Positions 1 to 8,063 are shown, numbered from the stretch's first letter. The stretch: DNA of 12,432 bases from Akkermansiaceae bacterium (GCA_023300205.1 JALZVD010000053.1:1-12432); one strand, 5' to 3'. Notes: generated by a model from the sequence alone, not told the origin. A program made the numbers and translations.

Positions 1-4
1 CTCG

Positions 5-12
5 TCCTCCCT
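5..12 (-). promoter_or_regulatory. Shine-Dalgarno-like sequence of a gene beyond the left edge
   Basis: Read on the minus strand this is AGGGAGGA, a near-perfect match to the anti-Shine-Dalgarno consensus. It lies about 4 bases from the window edge, so a start codon would fall just outside. It follows a good promoter at the expected distance. It is the only convincing ribosome binding site in the window. It could instead be part of a structural RNA leader, because the downstream gene is not visible. Confidence 0.4.
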
Positions 13-33
13 TTGGCAGGTAAGGCGGGGCGC

Positions 34-61
34 AATCTACAAAAAAACGCGCAGATGTCAA
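34..61 (-). promoter_or_regulatory. Probable sigma-70 promoter reading out of the window to the left
   Basis: On the minus strand a perfect -35 box TTGACA (56-61) is followed after 16 bases by TAGATT (34-39), a 4/6 match to TATAAT. The spacer contains a run of seven T. A GC-rich discriminator follows, then a short leader with an SD-like element. This is the best promoter match in the window. It would start transcription near position 27 and serve an unseen gene downstream of the DUF58 gene, perhaps a highly expressed one (inference). Confidence 0.55.
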
Positions 62-77
62 CATCTCTCCACTCTTT

Positions 78-102
78 TTTTCGCTTTATTTTTCAGCGAA
101 AA
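78..102. terminator. AT-rich inverted repeat after the DUF58 gene, possible weak terminator
   Basis: TTTTCGCT (78-85) and AGCGAAAA (95-102) pair perfectly as an 8-bp stem around a 9-base loop. The element starts 14 bases beyond the DUF58 stop codon and lies just before the next promoter, where the four-gene transcript should end. On the minus strand the stem is followed by A rather than U residues, so it is not a textbook intrinsic terminator. It may act as a transcript 3'-end stabiliser instead. Confidence 0.35.
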
Positions 103-115
103 TTAAACACCTCAA

Positions 116-1465
116 TTACAGCATGTTAAGGAGATCTCTCTGGACATCATTTACACGGATTGGCGTTGCTCCTAGCCTGATCACACGCTGTTTTGTATCT
201 TCATTATTCACTATTACAAGAATCAGCATGTTTAATCCAGCCGCCCTCCAACCTCGAACAAGCTTCTCCCTCTCCTCAGACAACTTAGTAAAGATCACTA
301 CGCAAATCGAAAATGATGCAGAATGCCTTAAAACTTGCTGAGATAAACTCATCCAATCAGGCTTAACCTCCAGCTCAAGAGTCGCCAGATGCTCTAATAA
401 ATTTCCAGATCTCGCAACCCCTCTACCAACTGTTAGAGTCTGAGCACCCTTATTAAGAAAAATGAGATCCAGTAAACACTCTCGGCTATCCACCACCCTG
501 GCAAAAGATGCCGCGATAGAGACAGCCTCTTCAAAACAGTCCAGATCTTCAAACGCCCCATTAGTATCCAGCACTAATGCATATCTCGGAAAAAAGACAT
601 TCTCATATTCCCTAACAACTGGCTTCCCAGTTCTCGCCCATGAGGCCCAGTCTATATGCTTAGGTGAATCGCCTGAACGATACGCCCTAAGACCCCTAAA
701 ATCATCAGAAACACCAGCCATGTATGATTGAGACAAACCACCTAAGTGCTCACCTCCACCTCCATCCATCAAAAACTCAGGTAACTTATAGCGCCTAGGC
801 AACACAAGAATAGAATCCTCACCCGAACCTACACGAACGCACTTCTGTAATAAATAGAGCGGCTCAGGAAGATAGAGCCATGCATTACCAAACTCTAACC
901 TACCTCGCCTCATCGGCTTACATTTTAAAATAAGATCCTCCTCTCCACCTCCAGCGATAACAGATAAACTGACTTCCTTAGATTCAAATTTCGTCTTCTT
1001 CTTACACAACCACAACCATCGATAGTAAGCAAATAACCGATCAAATCCATTTCGCAACTCCTCTTGAGGCTCTCTAGAATGAACAAACTCCTCTCTGGTC
1101 GGCCTCGAATCCACTGGTAAGTCATGCAGTAACGCCGCACTCAACTTCTTCAAACCCAGATTACGACAACGCACCATGTAAGTAAATTCTTCACCTACTG
1201 AAGCCACCTCAGGAAGCTCCCTCTCAACATGAACTCTTGCCAACTTAAAAAAAACAGCGACAGAAGAAAACAAGAAAACTCCACACAGAAACGAAAACAG
1301 ATACAACGTCGCTAACTGATAATAGGTAACAAAAACAATAAGAATCACCGGCACCAACAAGAGAAAAAGCACCCCAAGAGGGGTAATACGCCTAAAGATA
1401 AAATGAGTAGTTGAACTAGAGGACCAGTAGACAGAATAGAAAAGAGATTGCGCTTTAGTAATCAT
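116..1465 (-). CDS. DUF58 domain membrane protein, partner of the MoxR ATPase
   Basis: This 449-residue protein has an N-terminal membrane hairpin (two hydrophobic segments at about 29-48 and 50-73), a soluble beta-rich region at about 75-215, and the DUF58 signature at 253-288. That signature includes DFRGLRAYRSGD and HIDWASWARTGKPVVREYE. A von Willebrand A-like fold follows, beginning with LVLDTN (297-302). The metal-site motif DxSxS is degenerate (DTNGA), as is common in DUF58 proteins. Family knowledge: DUF58 genes sit next to MoxR ATPases, and the pairs are thought to act as chaperone or assembly modules for envelope proteins; the biochemical role is not established. The ATG lies only 8 bases after the moxR stop, so the two are surely co-transcribed. 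The start is unsupported by a ribosome binding site, but it precedes the membrane hairpin by a normal distance. No transglutaminase or Bat-type VWA gene follows within the window. Confidence 0.9.
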   Translation of the reverse strand: MITKAQSLFYSVYWSSSSTTHFIFRRITPLGVLFLLLVPVILIVFVTYYQLATLYLFSFLCGVFLFSSVAVFFKLARVHVERELPEVASVGEEFTYMVRCRNLGLKKLSAALLHDLPVDSRPTREEFVHSREPQEELRNGFDRLFAYYRWLWLCKKKTKFESKEVSLSVIAGGGEEDLILKCKPMRRGRLEFGNAWLYLPEPLYLLQKCVRVGSGEDSILVLPRRYKLPEFLMDGGGGEHLGGLSQSYMAGVSDDFRGLRAYRSGDSPKHIDWASWARTGKPVVREYENVFFPRYALVLDTNGAFEDLDCFEEAVSIAASFARVVDSRECLLDLIFLNKGAQTLTVGRGVARSGNLLEHLATLELEVKPDWMSLSQQVLRHSASFSICVVIFTKLSEEREKLVRGWRAAGLNMLILVIVNNEDTKQRVIRLGATPIRVNDVQRDLLNML

Positions 1466-1473
1466 TTTCTACA

Positions 1474-2403
1474 TCAAGCAGGCACAGGGATATCATCTAA
1501 TAACTGCTGAACATACATCCTCCCATTCTTACCTGAATAAGCTGCATCTGAATCCAAAATCAATCGATGCGCTATCACGTCTTTCGCACACTCTTGAATC
1601 ACATCAGGAGTCACAAAATCCTTACCTCTAACAAGACTCAGCGCCTGTGAAACTTTCATCAATGCTAGAGAAGCCCTTGGACTCGCCGCCAGCTTAATAT
1701 CCTGAAGCCCCCTTGTTGCAGCCACTAATCTAACAATGTAATCCTTAAGCTCATTAGAAACCCTCACATTAGCTACATCACTCTTGAATTGCAAAACCTC
1801 ATCCATACTTACTGAAGGACTAAGATCATTTACAGGATGCCCTGTTGACTGCTGATCAGTTAAGATAGAAACCTCATCATCCAAACTCACATAACCCAAC
1901 GAACACTGCATAGCAAAACGATCCATCTGAGCCTCAGGCAGAGGAAAAGTCCCCCTAAACTCCACCGGATTCTGAGTAGCTATAACAAAAAACATTTCAG
2001 TAAAATCATACCTCGCTCCCTCAATTGTCGCTTGCTTCTCTGCCATCACCTCCAACAACGCACTCTGCGTTCTCGGTGACGCTCTATTGATCTCGTCAGC
2101 TAATAAAATGTTAGAAAAAACAGGACCTTTTTTGAATTCAAACTGAGCGTTACGAGGATCTAGAATAGACACCCCTAAAATATCTGATGGAAGCAAATCA
2201 GGTGTAAACTGAATCCTCTGGAACACCGAACCAGAAATCGAACTCGCCAACGCCTTCGCCAATGTAGTCTTACCAGTCCCAGGATAATCCTCTAACAATA
2301 GATGACCACCCGCCCCCATACAACATATGATTTTCGTCACCAAATCATCCTGCCCTTTGATAATAGAGCGAATAGATGCATGTAGCTTTTCCCAAGTCGT
2401 CAT
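1474..2403 (-). CDS. MoxR-family AAA+ ATPase
   Basis: This is a 309-residue cytoplasmic AAA+ ATPase of about the usual MoxR length (roughly 310-330). Visible motifs are Walker A PGTGKTT (41-47), Walker B ILLADEINRA (99-108, with D103 and E104), sensor 1 in IATQNP (N145), an arginine finger in MDRF (R162), and the sensor-2 SPRAS (241-245). All residues for ATP binding and hydrolysis look intact. MoxR ATPases are believed to remodel or insert cofactors into partner proteins, often ones with VWA domains. The DUF58 protein encoded 8 bases downstream is the expected partner. Upstream, 29 bases separate it from a membrane-anchored protein gene. In this operon the natural inference is that it services envelope proteins made from the same transcript, including the secretin, but that is not shown by the sequence. 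It is not a RavA or NorQ type by neighbourhood. Confidence 0.93.
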   Translation of the reverse strand: MTTWEKLHASIRSIIKGQDDLVTKIICCMGAGGHLLLEDYPGTGKTTLAKALASSISGSVFQRIQFTPDLLPSDILGVSILDPRNAQFEFKKGPVFSNILLADEINRASPRTQSALLEVMAEKQATIEGARYDFTEMFFVIATQNPVEFRGTFPLPEAQMDRFAMQCSLGYVSLDDEVSILTDQQSTGHPVNDLSPSVSMDEVLQFKSDVANVRVSNELKDYIVRLVAATRGLQDIKLAASPRASLALMKVSQALSLVRGKDFVTPDVIQECAKDVIAHRLILDSDAAYSGKNGRMYVQQLLDDIPVPA

Positions 2404-2432
2404 AATATTTCGGAGAATAATCAGGCCAATAT

Positions 2433-3914
2433 CTACTTAGTAAGATCCTCAAATTTCCTTTCAAATGAAGGGACTTGATCCCCTCTCTTTATCAACTGCG
2501 ACTTAAACTGCTCATCTAGGTCATCTGCGGGAAGTGACACCTCGCCACCAAGATTCACATCAGCCCATACATACTCCCCATCATCTTCAGCGAAAACCTT
2601 TTTAATTTCCTTACCATTTTTTGTCGCTAGAACCATCACAGGTAAACCCACCTTCAGACTTCCAGTCATTAAATTGTTTTCATCTATCCTAAAATTGCCT
2701 TTGATCCGCATTAGACTCTTTTGCTTAAGATCAATATCCGTAAACGCACTCACCCCCTTAGACCTCCTCATTATCAGTGTTGATTTCCCCCTAAAAACAG
2801 GACTAGTATAAGAACTATCCTCAAGAAGTTGAGCAATGGTACTAATAAACTCAAAATCATTCACCCTCAGCTCTCGCATCTTAAGCTTCGTCAATATATC
2901 AAAAGAATCTATATCCCCTACGTTCACCTTAAAAGTCCCCTCGCCAGACAATATCTTCCCACTAAGAAATCTACGAACCTTAGGATCAACCCACTCGTTC
3001 AAAGAATAATCCTGCAGATCCGTTTTAAGCTCCACGAGATCACCCTTCGTATAACCACATGTCCCATCTAAGTTGAGAATACCTGAGTGATCCTCGGACT
3101 CAAGCCCAAGATAAAGCTCCGCCTGATTAGGCTTAAAGCTCAACAACCCATTCTTAACATTGAACACCCCAAACATTGGCACAGTAAACTTCCCGCCATC
3201 AACACTAAACTGACCTTCTCCCTCTTCGCTCTGACGGTACGAAGCCATACCTCCTTTAAAGTCCCACAAAGAACCCTTTCCAAAATCAACATCTAGTATT
3301 GAACACTGATACAAATCAAATTTAAAATCCACAGGCCTCTCTATATTAGTATTCAACCGAGGATTACTCTGCTCCATCTCTAATTTCAGCTCAGCCCTCT
3401 CTACACCTACAGTACTACCACTCCATCCCGTTCCAATGAACGCCAAAACACCATAGTCTGCATTCACCCCTTCGAGTCTAAGGCTCTTCAAAACAGTACT
3501 CCCACCAAGCCAATTTAAATCAATTTTAGTTAATTTAGCAGAATCTGCACTAATATCTAATTTACCTAACTCAACATCCGCACCTGAGATATTCACAATC
3601 GTCTCACTCACTTTAGATTTAAATCTATTTCCGTTAAAATACCCTAATAATACACTGAAAGTAATCACTGACAACAATAGGACACCAATCACGCCTGCAA
3701 TGATGACCACCTTCCGCTTGATACTCTTCTTCTCAGACTCCTCTTTAGGCTGCACGCTCCTGCGCTTCTTCGACTTAACTTTAATAGCCTCCGAACCGTC
3801 TGCTCGAACCACCAATTCGCCTGCTTCTATCTTTTCTGATCGTTTCTGATTAGCTCCCTTCTTGAGGTTGCGCATCATCTCATCGAGAGGCATATTCTTA
3901 TTTTTATTTGACAC
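2433..3914 (-). CDS. Single-pass membrane protein of unknown function, AsmA-like in appearance
   Basis: This 493-residue protein is not recognised as a named family. It has a lysine-rich cytoplasmic tail (1-67), one membrane segment (about 68-92, VVIIAGVIGVLLLSV), and a large periplasmic part without cysteine pairs or an obvious active site. That part is built of alternating beta-strand-like stretches with repeated patterns such as VELGKLDISADSAKLTKIDL and LKSLRLEGVNADYG. This resembles the AsmA/DUF748/TamB style of beta-helical envelope proteins, but the resemblance is by eye only. The start is GTG (3912-3914), with an in-frame ATG at codon 8 (3891-3893) as a plausible alternative; neither has a Shine-Dalgarno sequence. 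It lies 57 bases after the secretin and 29 before moxR, so it is probably co-transcribed. A bitopic protein beside a secretin could bridge the inner membrane and the channel (inference). Confidence 0.75.
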   Translation of the reverse strand: MSNKNKNMPLDEMMRNLKKGANQKRSEKIEAGELVVRADGSEAIKVKSKKRRSVQPKEESEKKSIKRKVVIIAGVIGVLLLSVITFSVLLGYFNGNRFKSKVSETIVNISGADVELGKLDISADSAKLTKIDLNWLGGSTVLKSLRLEGVNADYGVLAFIGTGWSGSTVGVERAELKLEMEQSNPRLNTNIERPVDFKFDLYQCSILDVDFGKGSLWDFKGGMASYRQSEEGEGQFSVDGGKFTVPMFGVFNVKNGLLSFKPNQAELYLGLESEDHSGILNLDGTCGYTKGDLVELKTDLQDYSLNEWVDPKVRRFLSGKILSGEGTFKVNVGDIDSFDILTKLKMRELRVNDFEFISTIAQLLEDSSYTSPVFRGKSTLIMRRSKGVSAFTDIDLKQKSLMRIKGNFRIDENNLMTGSLKVGLPVMVLATKNGKEIKKVFAEDDGEYVWADVNLGGEVSLPADDLDEQFKSQLIKRGDQVPSFERKFEDLTK

Positions 3915-3971
3915 AATCTTTAATGTTTTGGGATGGATAAATATTTGATTTTGATGAACTCAACAGGCCTG

Positions 3972-6401
3972 CTACCTCTCTCTCCAGGGCTGACCAGTAG
4001 GATCAACTAACTCCGCTTTAACAAACATAATCACAGCTGTTTTAGTATTTTTAAGTCCTTGTGACTGAAAAAACCTTCCTACCAGTGGCAAGTCTCCCAA
4101 TAAAGGCACCTTATCATTCACGTTTTCAATTCGTTGCTGAATCAAGCCTCCGACCACAACAGTCGCTCCATCTTGAACAGTAACACCCGTATTTAGCCTT
4201 ACGTTTCTAAAAACTGGCTGCAAGATCGCATTCGCCTGTATCACATTCCTCGTTGGCAAACCAGTGATCGGATCAATAGCGATATTAAACAATGGACTAC
4301 CATAGTTAATAAAACCCTCAAACGTAACAATTGAGGGATTTACCCGTAAATCGATATAATTTTTATCATCACTCACAGTAGGCTCAACTGAAATACTATA
4401 ACCCAGATTTCTCGTCTCAAACGCTGTAGGAGTCGAAGGCGTAACAGGAAAAATTCCTCCTATCCCTATCGAAGCCGTATTAGGTAGCTCGGGTGGTTCA
4501 TACTCCGTAGGGTAGATCAGTTCCCTCCCTGAGTGTAATTCTACTCTCTGCCCAGCCACACTAACCGTAGTAGATTGACTCAACCTAGCACCACCTGTCT
4601 TCTGGCTAAGCGCCCTTAAAATCGTTTGAAATGTGGAGTCCTTGATTTGACCAGTCAGAGAAAGCGGGCTAGATGCTCTAGCTGTAGAAGGGTTAACTAT
4701 TCCCGATATTCGAGAATCAATAAGATCATCTGAAAACATCGTATCACCGCTTCTATTACCTGAGGTAATAGCATTTCCGGTAACGGTAGTTCCTCCAACA
4801 ACGCCAGGAACAGGTGAGACCAAAGCTCCATTTCCCTGAGTCCCGCCAGAGATAAAGTTATTATTATTTATCTTTGTCGAATCAAGTAACCAATCATACC
4901 CCAGCTCATTCAATGTCTCCTCAGAAATCTCAACAATAGTAGTTTTCAATATCACCATCACACTCTCACTCATAGACTGAGCACGTACAAAAGCTTCAAT
5001 AGTATCCAGCTCCTGCGGGCCGTTAGTCACACGAAGAGTATTCGTCGCAGGATTATAAGCCGCCGTAGCCCCAGCCGGGAATGCCACACCTAGCTTTTTA
5101 AGTGTATCCGTCACCCCTATCCTAGCCTTAAGAGCAGGAGCATCACTAAATATATCATCGGATTGCTTCTCGTTGAGACCATCCAAAAAACCCACTGGAA
5201 CTCTGAATGTTCGAGACTCCAACTCATCAGTATAAGCACCTCGTGGCCGGATCACCACTGCAAACTGCTCCTGGCGCCAATACGTCCCCGTTTGCTGAGT
5301 AATGTAATCTAACACCACTGAAAGAGGGACATTCTTTAGGCTAAGATTCACTCGTGCACCTTCTATCTTCTTTTTAAATCCTGACACACCATCACCAAGT
5401 CTACTTACAAAGTTAACACCTTTCCTAGAAGGATCTAACTCAGTAGTATCCAGCTCTCTTGCCCACACCCTAACCGTACGTATCGCTTCGCTAAATGAAA
5501 CATCATCTAGCTCCACAGACGGAATAATAATCTGCTTAAGCTTTCCCCCTCTAACATCCTGTAATCTATCTCCTACTATAGGAGAATCTACTACTCCTAG
5601 TTTTAAAATCTGATCAGCAGGTGGCACCTTGAGCTCCCATAGTTCATCCACCTCCATTAAAGCTTCACTACGCGCATGATCTCTAGATGATTTTGCGTAA
5701 CCGGCTACTTTATGAGCGACTCGCTCCATCCCCCTCTTAGCAGCTTTATTTGATCCATCTATTTTAATCACCTCCTCATAAGTAATCAAAGCCTCAGCAT
5801 ACTGCGCCTGCAGAAAATAAGACTCACCCTTCCTCAGCAAATGAGCAACCTTCTCAATATTACGAACATGCGCAGGATTCAATGTTGGGCTATATCGAAT
5901 AGGATCATCAAACTTCGCCAACATCTTCATCGCCCCAGCATTTCCAGGAGCTACATTATCCTCGAGCACATCATTTAGATGCTGCTTTGCTATGGCATAC
6001 TGCCCTGTCCTTGCTAAAACTTTACCATACTCAACTGCCGCCTGTGCATAGCGGTCTCCCACAGCAAACCTTAGCTCATGAGTCATCCCTGCCTCTGGGA
6101 TAAGCTCAAATGCCTCCTTATAAAACTCCACAGCCTTCTTATAATCAGCGCCCTTGTATGCTACATCACCCTCCTTTAGTAAGCCTTGCGCTTTACTAAC
6201 ATTTTCAGAACGACGGTTAATCTCCCTTTGAATCAATGACACCTCCTCCTGAGCAGACAAAGGAGTAATGAATCCCAAAGCGCTCAAACCCACCATTGAA
6301 AAAAACAAACCTCCTCTAACTCTATATGAATTGAGAGAGTTCAAATGAGACTTTCGTTTGCTTAGGATTGGGATAAATGATTTCTTTCGCATATCAACCA
6401 T
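3972..6401 (-). CDS. TPR-containing secretin, outer-membrane channel (Amuc_1098/PilQ/GspD-like)
   Basis: This 809-residue protein would form the ring-shaped outer-membrane pore of a type II secretion or type IV pilus-like system. From the N-terminus there is a long basic stretch, then a signal-peptide core and likely cleavage after LSA (about 30-50). TPR-like helices follow at about 72-105, 112-147 and 184-216. Two N-domain-like blocks come next (about 290-388, STN-like, and 420-472). The secretin beta-barrel domain spans about 480-800. The C-terminal signature VPLLGDLPLVGRFF (765-778) is diagnostic. A Gly/Asn/Thr/Ser-rich insertion occupies about 505-580. The TPR-plus-secretin layout resembles the Akkermansia Amuc_1098 family. 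Its usual partners PilM, N, O, P are absent on both sides within the window. It is the first gene of the minus-strand operon and is divergent from dnaB. Codon 4 is an alternative start; the n-region is long either way. Confidence 0.92.
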   Translation of the reverse strand: MVDMRKKSFIPILSKRKSHLNSLNSYRVRGGLFFSMVGLSALGFITPLSAQEEVSLIQREINRRSENVSKAQGLLKEGDVAYKGADYKKAVEFYKEAFELIPEAGMTHELRFAVGDRYAQAAVEYGKVLARTGQYAIAKQHLNDVLEDNVAPGNAGAMKMLAKFDDPIRYSPTLNPAHVRNIEKVAHLLRKGESYFLQAQYAEALITYEEVIKIDGSNKAAKRGMERVAHKVAGYAKSSRDHARSEALMEVDELWELKVPPADQILKLGVVDSPIVGDRLQDVRGGKLKQIIIPSVELDDVSFSEAIRTVRVWARELDTTELDPSRKGVNFVSRLGDGVSGFKKKIEGARVNLSLKNVPLSVVLDYITQQTGTYWRQEQFAVVIRPRGAYTDELESRTFRVPVGFLDGLNEKQSDDIFSDAPALKARIGVTDTLKKLGVAFPAGATAAYNPATNTLRVTNGPQELDTIEAFVRAQSMSESVMVILKTTIVEISEETLNELGYDWLLDSTKINNNNFISGGTQGNGALVSPVPGVVGGTTVTGNAITSGNRSGDTMFSDDLIDSRISGIVNPSTARASSPLSLTGQIKDSTFQTILRALSQKTGGARLSQSTTVSVAGQRVELHSGRELIYPTEYEPPELPNTASIGIGGIFPVTPSTPTAFETRNLGYSISVEPTVSDDKNYIDLRVNPSIVTFEGFINYGSPLFNIAIDPITGLPTRNVIQANAILQPVFRNVRLNTGVTVQDGATVVVGGLIQQRIENVNDKVPLLGDLPLVGRFFQSQGLKNTKTAVIMFVKAELVDPTGQPWRER

Positions 6402-6457
6402 GAGACTTAAGCATAAATCATTCCTTAAACTAAGCTCAAAATCCGAAAAATTGATTC

Positions 6458-6487
6458 ATTTTACAAATGACCCACCACCCAACACAA
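6458..6487 (-). promoter_or_regulatory. Candidate promoter of the secretin operon
   Basis: On the minus strand TAAAAT (6458-6463, 5/6 to consensus) lies 18 bases after TTGTGT (6482-6487, 3/6). Transcription would start about 50 bases before the secretin ATG. The position in the divergent gap is right, but the -35 match is poor and the region is AT-rich, so a chance match is possible. Confidence 0.3.
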
Positions 6488-6557
6488 AAGCAATACCAAC
6501 AAGAGTCGTATTACACTAATAATAAACAATATAAAAAAAACAAACCAACCTCATTAG

Positions 6558-6579
6558 TTATCAACACTTGTTCACAAGT
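6558..6579 (+). other. DnaA-box-like pair and small palindrome upstream of dnaB
   Basis: TTATCAACA (6558-6566) matches the DnaA box TTATCCACA at 8 of 9 positions. One base later TTGTTCACA (6568-6576) matches TTATNCACA with one mismatch. The second copy lies within the palindrome ACTTGT-TC-ACAAGT (6566-6579), which could alternatively be an operator for a dimeric repressor. The sites lie about 60-80 bases before the dnaB start. They could place dnaB under DnaA control, or be a coincidence in AT-rich DNA. Two sites are too few to call an origin. Confidence 0.35.
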
Positions 6580-6587
6580 TACCCAGA

Positions 6588-6619
6588 TTGACGCATCCCA
6601 GAAAATAGTGCACTTTAAT
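6588..6619 (+). promoter_or_regulatory. Weak candidate promoter of dnaB
   Basis: TTGACG (6588-6593) is a 5/6 -35 match and TTTAAT (6614-6619) resembles a -10 box, but the 20-base spacer is longer than optimal. If used, the leader before the dnaB ATG at 6636 would be only about 10 bases, leaving no room for a Shine-Dalgarno site, in line with the rest of the window. Confidence 0.25.
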
Positions 6620-6635
6620 TTTCGTATCAATCGTC

Positions 6636-8063
6636 ATGGAAAAACAACAAGAATTCAAAACCGGCCCCGAACTACAAAAAAATCGCTCCGTTAAGAAAGA
6701 GGAAGACTTCGCGCAACGTGCGCTCCCTCACGCCAATGGACCAGAAAAAAGTCTACTTAGCTCCATGCTTCAAGATCCCAATGAATACGTCATGCTTGCT
6801 GAGGAAAAAGGCCTCACTCCTGACCACTTCTACCATCCATCACACAAAGCCATCTACCAAGTCATGCGCGAGCTCTCTAATGAAGGAGTCGCCATCGAAC
6901 TAGTATCCTTCACCCAGACTCTCCTCGACAGAGACTTGTTAGACAAAATCGGTGGTCCCTCAGCAGTCACTGAGATCTACACATACTCACCTACCGCCGC
7001 ACACTTTGAGCACCACCTCAGCATCATCAAGGATAAGTACACCCTAAGAAACATCATCTCATCCTGCACCGAGGCCATCACCCGCTCCTACGAAGATCAA
7101 GAAGAAGTCCCTGCCCTACTCGATGAAGTAGAGCAAAAAATCTTCGCCATCCGTGAAGGAGCAGAAACAGAAGAATCCCCCTCCGTCAAACAAGACGTCA
7201 AAAAAGTCATCGAAGACTTTGAGAAATTCATGGCAGGCGGCGGAGAACCCATGGGCATCAAGACCGGCTACAAAAAGCTCGATGAAATGTCAAACGGCCT
7301 CAAACCTGGAGAAATGTTCATCATCGCCGCCCGTCCATCCATGGGTAAGACCTCATTCGTCATGAACCTCATCGAATACATCTGCCTAGATCAAAAGCTC
7401 CCCTCCATGGTATTCTCATGTGAGATGACCTCTGCTCAGATCGTCCAGCGTCTCCTCTTCGCCCGCGCCAGATACGCCATCACCAACCTAAGAAACGGTA
7501 TCAAACCACAAAAAGATGACCTCAAACGCATCAAACGAGTCGCCGCAGAAATCGCTGATTCCAAACTCTTCATCGATGACACCGCCGGCATATCCATCTC
7601 AGAACTCCGCGCAAAAGCCAGACGTAAGAAAAAAGAAGAAGACATCCAAGTCATCGCCATTGACTACCTCCAGCTCATGCGCTCCACCTCCAAACAAGCG
7701 CAGAACTCCCGTGAACGTGAGATCGCTGAAATCTCCGCTGGCCTCAAAGGCCTGGCCAAAGAACTAAGCATCCCCATCATCGTCCTAGCCCAGCTCAACC
7801 GTGGACCAGAAAACCGCGGCGGAACCCCTCGCATGTCTGACCTTCGTGAATCTGGATCCATCGAGCAGGACGCCGACATGGTAGGCCTACTATTCCGCTC
7901 AGCCTACTACGCAGAAGATCAAGAAGAACGAGACGAAAAAGACGGCGAAGCCGAGATCAACATGGCAAAAAACCGTAACGGACCAACAGGCAGCATCCCC
8001 CTCACCTTCGTTAAAGAACTAATGCGATTCGAGACCCGCGCCTTCGAAGGAGAACCAAACTAA
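6636..8063 (+). CDS. dnaB: Replicative DNA helicase DnaB
   Basis: This 475-residue protein is the hexameric helicase that unwinds DNA at the replication fork, moving 5' to 3' on the lagging-strand template and binding primase. The N-terminal DnaB domain spans about 33-135 (PEKSLLSSMLQDP, HFYHPSHKAIYQVM). A linker follows, then the RecA-like C-terminal ATPase domain (about 200-470). Walker A is ARPSMGKTS (232-240), with Ala where Gly is usual at the first position. Walker B is VIAIDYLQLM (339-348). Also visible are the motif LAQLNRG (384-390) and RESGSIEQDADMVGLLFR (404-421), which holds the conserved DNA-binding and arginine-finger region. Length is normal and no intein is present, although DnaB is a frequent intein host. 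The chosen ATG precedes a polar 30-residue extension, and no Shine-Dalgarno sequence is present. The DUF2293 gene follows after 29 bases. Confidence 0.97.
   Translation: MEKQQEFKTGPELQKNRSVKKEEDFAQRALPHANGPEKSLLSSMLQDPNEYVMLAEEKGLTPDHFYHPSHKAIYQVMRELSNEGVAIELVSFTQTLLDRDLLDKIGGPSAVTEIYTYSPTAAHFEHHLSIIKDKYTLRNIISSCTEAITRSYEDQEEVPALLDEVEQKIFAIREGAETEESPSVKQDVKKVIEDFEKFMAGGGEPMGIKTGYKKLDEMSNGLKPGEMFIIAARPSMGKTSFVMNLIEYICLDQKLPSMVFSCEMTSAQIVQRLLFARARYAITNLRNGIKPQKDDLKRIKRVAAEIADSKLFIDDTAGISISELRAKARRKKKEEDIQVIAIDYLQLMRSTSKQAQNSREREIAEISAGLKGLAKELSIPIIVLAQLNRGPENRGGTPRMSDLRESGSIEQDADMVGLLFRSAYYAEDQEERDEKDGEAEINMAKNRNGPTGSIPLTFVKELMRFETRAFEGEPN

Noticed and set aside
53..64. Imperfect palindrome (GATGT-TG-ACATC on the minus strand) as an operator.
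   Set aside because: It overlaps the -35 box and is short, with only 5-bp arms; no partner site or regulator gene supports it.
6503..6513. On the minus strand TAATACGACTC matches the first 11 bases of the T7 phage promoter.
   Set aside because: The match breaks before the start-site part (CACTATAG is absent), no phage gene is nearby, and the sequence is not a vector junction. An 11-base chance match in AT-rich DNA is the simplest reading.
6402..6635. Chromosome origin (oriC) call for the dnaB upstream region.
   Set aside because: Only two imperfect DnaA-like boxes are visible, dnaA/dnaN/gidA are absent, and the skew does not change sign within the window.
6467..6694. A 75-codon plus-strand frame covering the secretin-dnaB gap and the start of dnaB.
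   Set aside because: The translation is Asn/Lys/Gln-rich from AT-rich spacer DNA, overlaps dnaB in another frame and would cover the likely promoters.
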